Below, piece after piece: positions 7,200 through 12,405 of a stretch of DNA of 22,455 nucleotides. This DNA is from a virus. The position numbers and the translations under genes are program-made. The notes beneath the pieces are model-generated. The model did not search any database and was not told the DNA's origin. It saw only the letters and a list, made by a program, of their open reading frames with translations. Location: the IMG/VR virus record IMGVR_UViG_3300030838_000051, positions 1-22,455 of that record. One strand, 5' to 3'. The number at the start of each line of letters is the position of its first letter. Positions within the stretch are counted from its first letter, which is position 1.

Positions 7200-8177
7200 A
7201 TGAATCTTCAAAACCTCTTCACTGTTGCCAGCCTCAGTGCATCCATCAATAAGTTGCCCGTGATTCCGAGCAAGGTCGGCGCCATGGGCATCTTCGAAGA
7301 GAAAGGTGTCACTACCACGTCGGTGGTCATCGACGAATACGAAGGTCGCCTGGTGTTGGTGCCGAACGCTTCACGCGACGCCGATCCAGCCCCCGTGAAA
7401 AGCGGTAAGCGTGCCCGCCGTACCTTCGAAACGTTGCACTTGCCGCTGTCCCGACCACTGCTTCCGAGCCAGCTGCAGGGCATCGCGTCCTTTGGTCAGG
7501 AGGCGGCTACCGTCCCGCAGGCCACGGTGATCAACGATCACCTGCAGGAGCTGAAGAACAGCATCGAATCCACCCGTGAGTTTCAGCGCGTCGGCGCTCT
7601 GCGCGGCAAGCTGCTCGATGCGGATGGTTCCATCATTGTCGATTTGTTCGATGAGTTCGATGTTGCACAGAAGAAGGTAACGGTAGCCCTGGGCACTGCA
7701 GCGACGAACGTGCGCAAGGCTTGCCTCGATGCCAAGCGTCATGCTGAGTCCAAGCTCGGCGGTGTCATGGTCACCGGCTTCCGATCGCTGTGTGGCCCTG
7801 CCTGGTTCGATGCGTTCACTGAACACGAGAAGGTCAAAGCCGCATTCGCCAATTACCAGGAAGCTCAGGACCGTATCGGTGGTGACCTGCGCAATGGGTT
7901 CACCTTCGGCGGCATCGAGTTCATCGAGTACGACGTAACGGTCAGTGGTCAGCGCTACATCCCGGAAAACGTCGCCCAGGTGTTCCCGGTGGGCAAAGGC
8001 GTCTTCAAGATGTTCAACGCCCCGGCCAACTACAACGAGACGGTCAATACCGTCGGCCTGCCGTTCTATAGCAAAGGCGAAGAACGCAAGATGGGCAAAG
8101 GCTGGGACGTCGAGGCTCAGGCCAACCCGTTGGCTATGTGCTTGTTCCCTGAAGCCCTCGTCGAACTGTCGTTCTAA
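7200..8177 (+). CDS. Major capsid protein (lambda gpE-like)
   Basis: A 325-residue protein with a TAGGAG ribosome binding site 6-8 bp upstream. Motifs fit the lambda E capsid family (HK97 fold) and not the Mu T capsid: INKLPVIPSKVGAMGIFEEKGVTTTSVVIDE near the N-terminus; the P-loop-like basic segment SGKRARRTFETLHLPLS; AKRHAESKLGG; and LCGPAWFDAFTEHEKVK followed by GGIEFIEYD. The last ends the axial domain, and the family-typical FPEALVELSF closes the protein. Length is close to lambda E (341 residues). It forms the icosahedral shell. Confidence 0.92.
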   Translation: MNLQNLFTVASLSASINKLPVIPSKVGAMGIFEEKGVTTTSVVIDEYEGRLVLVPNASRDADPAPVKSGKRARRTFETLHLPLSRPLLPSQLQGIASFGQEAATVPQATVINDHLQELKNSIESTREFQRVGALRGKLLDADGSIIVDLFDEFDVAQKKVTVALGTAATNVRKACLDAKRHAESKLGGVMVTGFRSLCGPAWFDAFTEHEKVKAAFANYQEAQDRIGGDLRNGFTFGGIEFIEYDVTVSGQRYIPENVAQVFPVGKGVFKMFNAPANYNETVNTVGLPFYSKGEERKMGKGWDVEAQANPLAMCLFPEALVELSF

Positions 8178-8180
8178 GCC

Positions 8181-8612
8181 ATGCGCTACTGCAGCCGCGC
8201 CGATATCGGCAATGCCATTCCTGAGCTGACGCTGATTCAGCTCTCCAACGATGACCCCTCGGCCATGCAGCCGAACGAGTCTGTGATCGAGGACGGCGTG
8301 CGCCAGGCCGAGGAGCTGGTCGACGGTTATCTGCGCGGGCGCTACACCTTGCCGCTCGACCCGGTGCCCACGGTGCTGCGCGATGCCGTGGTCTACCTGG
8401 CACGGCACTGGTTGTATCAGCGTCGGCCCGAAGGTTCGTTACCGGATCCGGTCAAGGACAGCCGCAAAGACACCATCAAGCTACTGGAAAGTATCCGTGA
8501 TGGTGTCGTCACCCTGGGCATGCCTTCCGGTCAAGCAACACCGGAGCCCGGTGAGATCCGCGTCCGCTCACGTCGCCAGCAGTTTGGTGACGATCTCTGG
8601 AAGGGGTACTGA
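8181..8612 (+). CDS. Head-tail connector protein, Mu gp36-like (DUF1320)
   Basis: A 143-residue protein starting MRYCSRADIGNAIPE, the standard DUF1320 opening (YCTxxDLxxxxxE..L). It continues with the EDGVRQAEELVDGYLRGRYTLPL helix and loop, then VPTVLRDAVVYLARHWLYQRR. Family members sit in the head-tail neck as an adaptor below the portal. The start is 3 bp after the capsid stop and has no clear Shine-Dalgarno sequence, suggesting translational coupling. Mu has gp36 at the equivalent place after its capsid gene. Confidence 0.88.
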   Translation: MRYCSRADIGNAIPELTLIQLSNDDPSAMQPNESVIEDGVRQAEELVDGYLRGRYTLPLDPVPTVLRDAVVYLARHWLYQRRPEGSLPDPVKDSRKDTIKLLESIRDGVVTLGMPSGQATPEPGEIRVRSRRQQFGDDLWKGY

Positions 8613-9106
8613 TGAGCCAGCTGCTGATTCAACCCAAGACCCAGACCGAGCAACTGATGGCCGCCGTCATCGACCGATTGAAAGCGCACTTCGACCTGGA
8701 GCTGATGATCGAGTTATTTCCCGAGGACTCGGCTCGGTACCGGCTGAATCACCCTCGGGGCGCCATTCTGGTGGCCTTCGGCAAGTCGTCGTTCGATGAC
8801 TCCGAATCCATGGATGCCATGTTCCAGGCCCGCAAGATCGTGTTGCGTCTGACCTTTGTGTTTCGCCAGCTGAATGGCAAGGACGGGGTAATCAGTTATC
8901 TCGACCGTGCCCGAGGTGCGCTTACTGGATGGAAGGCGCCGCACTGCGATGTGGCCTGTCGCCCACTCGCGGAAGCGTTCATCGGCCAGACGCAGGGCAT
9001 CTGGCAGTACGCCCTCGACATTTCCACCCGTGCAACCCAGTTGCAAATCATGGAGCCCGAAACCGGGTATCCCCTGACTCAGACCCGTTTCGAGGATCTC
9101 CCGTGA
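8612..9106 (+). CDS. Mu gp37-like neck/tail-terminator-type protein
   Basis: A 164-residue protein overlapping the previous stop by 1 bp, with AAGGGG upstream. It has alternating strands and helices: HPRGAILVAFGKSSF, ARKIVLRLTFVFRQL, GVISYLDRARGALTGW, and a C-terminal WQYALDISTRATQLQIMEPE. This is the pattern of the gp37 / DUF1834-type family found in the neck region of Mu-like phages. A tail-terminator or connector role is inferred from position (after gp36, before the sheath). The exact Pfam family is uncertain. Confidence 0.7.
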   Translation: MSQLLIQPKTQTEQLMAAVIDRLKAHFDLELMIELFPEDSARYRLNHPRGAILVAFGKSSFDDSESMDAMFQARKIVLRLTFVFRQLNGKDGVISYLDRARGALTGWKAPHCDVACRPLAEAFIGQTQGIWQYALDISTRATQLQIMEPETGYPLTQTRFEDLP

Positions 9107-9357
9107 AACTGACCCGCTATTTGTACAAAGGCCCGCAGAGCGCGGCGACGCTTCGTCTTGTTGCCGAATCCGGCAAGCCTGCCGAGCTGCTCGAAGTACA
9201 GCTGATGCCTGGCAAACCTGTCGAGCTGCCAGAAGAACATGAATATGTTCAGGTGCTGCTCACCCTCAAACATCTGGAGTTACTTCCAGGCGGCGTCGCC
9301 GAAAGCGCTGTGGTCGCTGCGCCCACTGCGCAAGCCAAGAAAGGAGCAAAAGCCTGA
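9103..9357 (+). CDS. Small phage protein of unknown function (Mu gp38 position)
   Basis: An 84-residue protein. I choose the GTG at 9103, which overlaps the upstream TGA (GTGA) and has GAGG upstream; a longer reading from 8929 would overlap the previous gene by 178 bp. It begins MKLTRYLYKGPQSAATLRL and has a beta-rich first 65 residues followed by an Ala/Lys-rich basic tail (AAPTAQAKKGAKA). Mu has a small gene (gp38) between gp37 and the sheath, but I do not see convincing sequence similarity. Its stop overlaps the sheath start. Function unknown. Confidence 0.65.
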   Translation: MKLTRYLYKGPQSAATLRLVAESGKPAELLEVQLMPGKPVELPEEHEYVQVLLTLKHLELLPGGVAESAVVAAPTAQAKKGAKA

Positions 9358-10784
9358 TGGCTGCTAACTATTTGCACGGTATTGAGACCCTTGAGATATC
9401 CCGAGGGGCAAGGCCCATCCGCATTGTTAAGTCGGCGGTCATTGCCTTGCTCGGTACCGCACCGGTCGGGGCGGTGAATGCGGTCACGCTGTCGCTGAAT
9501 GATACCGACGGCGCGCAGTTTGGCCCTGATGACCTGGACGGCTTCAGTATTCCTAAGGCTTTGTCGGGCATCTACGACTTCGGCGCAGGGACTGTCCTGG
9601 TAGTGAACGTTCTGGATCCGTCGGTCCACCGCACCAATGTTGAGGGTCAGGCCCGCTCCTTCGGTGATAACGAACTGCTGAGGCTGGGTCACGGCGCACT
9701 ACAGGCATTGACACTCAAGCCGTCTGCCGAGGGCGTGGCCTATCAGGTCGGTGTCGATTACACCGCTGACATGCTGACCGGCAAGGTCACACGACTGGCC
9801 GCTGGCGCTATCCCGATCAACGGATCGGTCATTGCCGACTACACCCATGCGGACCCGAGCAAAGTCACACCCGCCGATATCGTCGGCGCGGTCAACGTTG
9901 CAGGTCAGCGAAGCGGGCTCAAAGCGTTCCAGGACAGCTACAACACCCTGGGCTTCTTTGCGAAGATCTTCATTGCTCCAGGGTTCAGTCAGCTCAACAC
10001 GGTCAGCGTCGAGCTGATTGCGGCCGCCACTCAAGTCGGCGGGGTCGCTTACATCGATGCGCCGATCGGCACCACTGTGCAGCAGTGCATTGCCGGTCGC
10101 GGACCTGCAGGCGCGATCAACTTCAACACCAGCAGTGATCGGGTGCGTTTGTGCTATCCCCACGTGAAAGTGCTCGATACCGCCACCAGCGGTGAGCGCC
10201 TGGAACCCCTGTCGATCCGTGCTGCCGCTCTTCGGGCGAAGATCGACAACGACAAGGGCTACTGGTGGAGCAGCTCCAATCAGGAGCTGATTGGCGTAAT
10301 CGGGCTGGAGCGGCCTTTGACCGCCCGAGTTGACGACGCGAGCAGTGAAGTCAATTTGCTCAACGAAAACGGCATCACCACCGTCTTCAATTCATTCGGT
10401 ACCGGACTGCGATTGTGGGGCAACCGCACTGCCGCCTGGCCGACCGTGACGGAGATGCGCAACTTCGAAAACGTTCGTCGCACCAAGGACATCATTGACG
10501 AATCGATCCGCTACAGCTCGCTGCAGTTCGTGGACATGCCGATCACCGATAGCCTGATCGACAGCATCACCGAAAGCGTCAATCTGCTGTTTCGCAAGTT
10601 GATTGGTGATGGAGCGTTGATCGGTGGGGAGTGCTGGTATGACCCCGCCCGCAACCCTCAGACAGAGCTGCAGCTTGGTCATGCGCTGTTCAGTTACAAG
10701 CTGACCGTGCCTCTGCCGCTTGAGCGAGGCACGTTTGAAACCGAAATCACCAGCGAATACCTGGTCAACCTGGGAGCACCATAA
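9357..10784 (+). CDS. Contractile tail sheath protein (Mu L / P2 FI type)
   Basis: A 475-residue sheath subunit. The N-terminus (FLHGIE-like MAANYLHGIETLEI, then RPIRIVKSAVIALLGTAP) and C-terminus (RNPQTELQLGHALFSYKL and PLERGTFETEITSEYL) match tail sheath families. These ends hold the arms that link subunits in the helical sheath. Between about residues 125 and 175 there is a beta-domain insert (YQVGVDYTADMLTGKVTRL and VIADYTHADPSKVTPADI) absent from minimal sheaths. Its stop overlaps the tube start by 1 bp, the usual sheath-tube pairing. The sheath contracts around the tube on infection. Confidence 0.93.
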   Translation: MAANYLHGIETLEISRGARPIRIVKSAVIALLGTAPVGAVNAVTLSLNDTDGAQFGPDDLDGFSIPKALSGIYDFGAGTVLVVNVLDPSVHRTNVEGQARSFGDNELLRLGHGALQALTLKPSAEGVAYQVGVDYTADMLTGKVTRLAAGAIPINGSVIADYTHADPSKVTPADIVGAVNVAGQRSGLKAFQDSYNTLGFFAKIFIAPGFSQLNTVSVELIAAATQVGGVAYIDAPIGTTVQQCIAGRGPAGAINFNTSSDRVRLCYPHVKVLDTATSGERLEPLSIRAAALRAKIDNDKGYWWSSSNQELIGVIGLERPLTARVDDASSEVNLLNENGITTVFNSFGTGLRLWGNRTAAWPTVTEMRNFENVRRTKDIIDESIRYSSLQFVDMPITDSLIDSITESVNLLFRKLIGDGALIGGECWYDPARNPQTELQLGHALFSYKLTVPLPLERGTFETEITSEYLVNLGAP

Positions 10785-11305
10785 TGGCCTTCGCCGCGCA
10801 CCGCATTTCAAACGCCAACATCTACCTGGACGGAGCCGACTTCTTCGGTAAGGCCGAAGAGATTGACCTTGGCTCAGTAAAGGCTGTGATGTCCGACTTC
10901 CAGGGCCTGGGCATGATCGGCTTGATCGAGTTACCCGATGGCTTCGACAAGATCGAGGGCAAGATCAACTGGAACAGCATGTACGGCGAGGCGGCCACCA
11001 AGCTTGCAACGCCTTTCAAAAGCGTTGCGTTGCAGTGCCGGTCGAACGTGCAGGTGTTCGACAGCACTGGCCTGGTGAAGGAAGTCCCGCTGGTCACGAT
11101 GATGACCATCACCTTCAAGGAGTACAAACTGGGCAGCCACAAGCCTCGCGATCCAGCGAAGTACGAGTCGCCGTTCTCGGCCACCTATGTGCGACAGGTC
11201 CTCGATGGTGACGAAGTGCTTCTGCTGGACTACATGTCAAACATCTTCAAGGTGAATGGTGAGGATCAGCTGGCGACATACAGGAAGAATATCGGCCGGG
11301 CTTAG
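10784..11305 (+). CDS. Major tail tube protein (P2 FII / Mu M type)
   Basis: A 173-residue protein of the P2 FII tail tube family. It starts MAFAAHRISNANIYLDG, where this family has its N-terminal 'NANVYxDG' motif. It continues DLGSVKAVMSDFQGLGMIGLIELPDGFDKIEGKINWNSMYGE, and the C-terminal half ends SNIFKVNGEDQLATYRKNIG, also a strong family match. Hexamers stack into the inner tube inside the sheath. It is the last gene before a terminator. Confidence 0.95.
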   Translation: MAFAAHRISNANIYLDGADFFGKAEEIDLGSVKAVMSDFQGLGMIGLIELPDGFDKIEGKINWNSMYGEAATKLATPFKSVALQCRSNVQVFDSTGLVKEVPLVTMMTITFKEYKLGSHKPRDPAKYESPFSATYVRQVLDGDEVLLLDYMSNIFKVNGEDQLATYRKNIGRA

Positions 11306-11334
11306 CGGTTGCGCGGGATGCGCCTGATCTGAAA

Positions 11335-11399
11335 CAGCCCCAAGGACGGGGCTGCATGGATGCAAATAGAAGCCCCGCCATCGCGGGGCTTCGCTTTTT
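11335..11399 (+). terminator. Tandem hairpins ending the sheath-tube block
   Basis: Two hairpins follow the tube gene. The first is CAGCCCC (11335-11341) pairing with GGGGCTG (11348-11354). The second is a perfect 10-bp stem, GAAGCCCCGC (11369-11378) with GCGGGGCTTC (11383-11392), loop CATC, followed by GCTTTTTC. The second is a classic intrinsic terminator for the + strand. Read from the other side it is followed by TATTTGC, so it may also weakly end transcription of the reverse cargo gene whose stop is 15 bp away. Confidence 0.85.
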
Positions 11400-11406
11400 C
11401 TGGCTG

Positions 11407-11757
11407 TCAGTCGTTAAATTTGGCGTTCAGGCATTGAGGAGTAGCGTTCAGCGCTGCCAGACCCTTCTCCGTGAGCACTACCTTGCCAAAGGTACCAAAT
11501 TGCTTTTGGGTTGCTGCCACGTATTCCTCACTTGTCAACCATTCGACACAATAATCGAAGAACTTTTCGTCAGCTCCCGTCCTGCGCTGCTGCAGCACGC
11601 TCAGACCGCCAATGGTCTCAGCAGGCTCATCTGGAAGCTCGTCTGAAATACCGATGTCCTCTGCGCACAGAGCTATTGGTTCTGGAAAGGTCTCCAGCAA
11701 TTTGGCAAATATTTTGCCCACTACATTCTCAAATTTTTCGGACTGCTTGATTTCCAT
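11407..11757 (-). CDS. Reverse-strand cargo gene (moron 1), small protein of unknown function
   Basis: A 116-residue protein on the opposite strand to all tail genes. The ATG at 11757 has a strong AAAGGAG 9 bp upstream, inside the end of a 21-codon leader ORF. The N-terminal half is acidic helix (EKFENVVGKIFAKLLETFPEP, then EDIGISDELPDEPAETI). The C-terminal half, FFDYCVEWLTSEEYVAATQ followed by GKVVLTEKGLAALN, has the shape of a winged-helix end. Hand counting gives 26 G/C in the 60 bases 11521-11580 (43%), against 37 of 60 (62%) at 15061-15120, which suggests separate acquisition. I do not recognise the family. A lysogen-expressed or host-modifying role is inferred from its orientation only. 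Confidence 0.8.
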   Translation of the reverse strand: MEIKQSEKFENVVGKIFAKLLETFPEPIALCAEDIGISDELPDEPAETIGGLSVLQQRRTGADEKFFDYCVEWLTSEEYVAATQKQFGTFGKVVLTEKGLAALNATPQCLNAKFND

Positions 11758-11759
11758 GC

Positions 11760-11825
11760 CTAATCTCCTTTGATGGCCGTGTGATACTGCTTTTTTAGCT
11801 GCTGAATTGCATCGTTTTTATTCAT
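11760..11825 (-). CDS. 21-residue leader ORF before moron 1
   Basis: A short reverse-strand frame from ATG (complement of 11823-11825) to TAG (complement of 11760-11762) encoding MNKNDAIQQLKKQYHTAIKG plus D. A GCAGGG stretch precedes the ATG. It ends 2 bp before the moron 1 ATG, and its last codons contain the AAAGGAG used by moron 1, so the two would be translationally coupled. The amphipathic helical peptide resembles the start of a longer protein, so it could be a real micro-protein, a leader, or the remnant of an N-terminal domain. Confidence 0.45.
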   Translation of the reverse strand: MNKNDAIQQLKKQYHTAIKGD

Positions 11826-11833
11826 CCCTGCTT

Positions 11834-11852
11834 CTTTAAAGCGGATTAAAAG
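11834..11852. promoter_or_regulatory. 19-bp dyad element, copy 2
   Basis: Sequence CTTTAAAGCGGATTAAAAG, differing from copies 1 and 3 only in the three central bases. It lies between divergent genes: 70 bp before the tail chaperone ATG on the + strand, and 8 bp before the 21-codon leader ORF on the - strand. It could therefore act on either or both transcripts. The best parallel is a Mu-type late promoter operator upstream of distal tail genes; repression or activation of the moron is the alternative. Confidence 0.6.
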
Positions 11853-11922
11853 CCGGATCGTCCTCCAGGTGCGAACCTCTGGATTCTTTCAGAGCAGTCC
11901 CATTTCACCTGGAGCAATAGCA

Positions 11923-12279
11923 ATGGCCGCAGCCCTCAGTATCCCACTCAAATTCCCCTTCACGACCGCAGCGGGCGCCTACCTAACGTCACTGCCTATC
12001 ACTCGCCTCAAGCGCAAGGACATCGGTAAGGCCCAGGACTACAGCAAGGACGAGGGCGTGATCGAGGACTTCCTCCTCGCAAAAATGACCGGTATGACCA
12101 TCGAAGATCTTAACGATCTGGATATCGCTGACTCCAAAACCGTCACCGAGGTGTTTCGGGGCATGGCTGATGGACGAGACCTGGCTGCACTCCTGGGACG
12201 AAGCGCTGTTGATGGTGCTGAAGATGCAGCCCTCGGAGATAGCAAACCTGGAGATGCCGGAGTATCTGCGCTGGGTTGA
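11923..12279 (+). CDS. E: Tail assembly chaperone (Mu gp41 / P2 E type)
   Basis: A 118-residue protein. The ATG at 11923 has GGAG 9 bp upstream and is preferred to a GTG at 11869. The sequence (GAYLTSLPITRLKRKDIGKAQ and the IEDFLLAKMTGMTIEDLNDLDIADSKTVTEVFRG core) matches the Phage_TAC family of P2 E, Mu 41 and relatives. These proteins chaperone the tape measure protein during tail tube assembly. Its zero-frame C-terminus after about residue 80 loses family character, while the same DNA in another frame regains it. That points to a programmed frameshift giving a long isoform, as in P2 and Mu. Confidence 0.85.
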   Translation: MAAALSIPLKFPFTTAAGAYLTSLPITRLKRKDIGKAQDYSKDEGVIEDFLLAKMTGMTIEDLNDLDIADSKTVTEVFRGMADGRDLAALLGRSAVDGAEDAALGDSKPGDAGVSALG

Positions 12280-12340
12280 TGCGTGCGGTCGGGAAATCGA
12301 CCGGCGCATCGAAGCTGCAGAAAAGATGCGCTCGCAATGA
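12161..12340 (+). CDS. Frameshifted extension of the tail chaperone (E'/gp41' type)
   Basis: This reading frame is displaced from the chaperone by -2 (equivalently +1). It is open over the overlap and encodes WLHSWDEALLMVLKMQPSEI followed by ANLEMPEYLRWVDACGREI and a basic helix to TGA at 12338-12340. That is the usual sequence style of chaperone extensions. A G-rich run CGGGGC at 12157-12162 would let a Gly-tRNA on GGC re-pair with GGG two bases back, giving a fusion of about 139 residues. A frameshift of -2 is reported for phage Mu, whereas P2 and lambda use -1. An internal ATG at 12170 has no ribosome binding site, so fusion is preferred. The exact slip site is inferred. Confidence 0.65.
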   Translation, partial: AWLMDETWLHSWDEALLMVLKMQPSEIANLEMPEYLRWVDACGREIDRRIEAAEKMRSQ

Positions 12341-12376
12341 GTGCCATCGTAGGAGCCGGGCCGTTGGCTCGGCTGG
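12341..12376 (+). repeat. Short hairpin resembling a degenerate Pseudomonas REP
   Basis: In the 65-bp gap between chaperone extension and tape measure, GTAGGAGCC is followed by complementary GGCTC and CGGCT, giving a 5-bp stem (GAGCC 12353-12357 with GGCTC 12366-12370). An alternative outer pairing is AGCCG with CGGCT. The GTAGGAGC head is typical of Pseudomonas REP sequences, but the stem is imperfect and there is only one copy. Confidence 0.3.
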
Positions 12377-12405
12377 CATAAGGTCAGGCTCCAGGCGTAA
12401 CGAAT

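Noticed and set aside
11511-11750. Forward frames across moron 1
   Set aside because: Low-complexity shadows; the reverse frame has a strong ribosome binding site and a protein-like composition.
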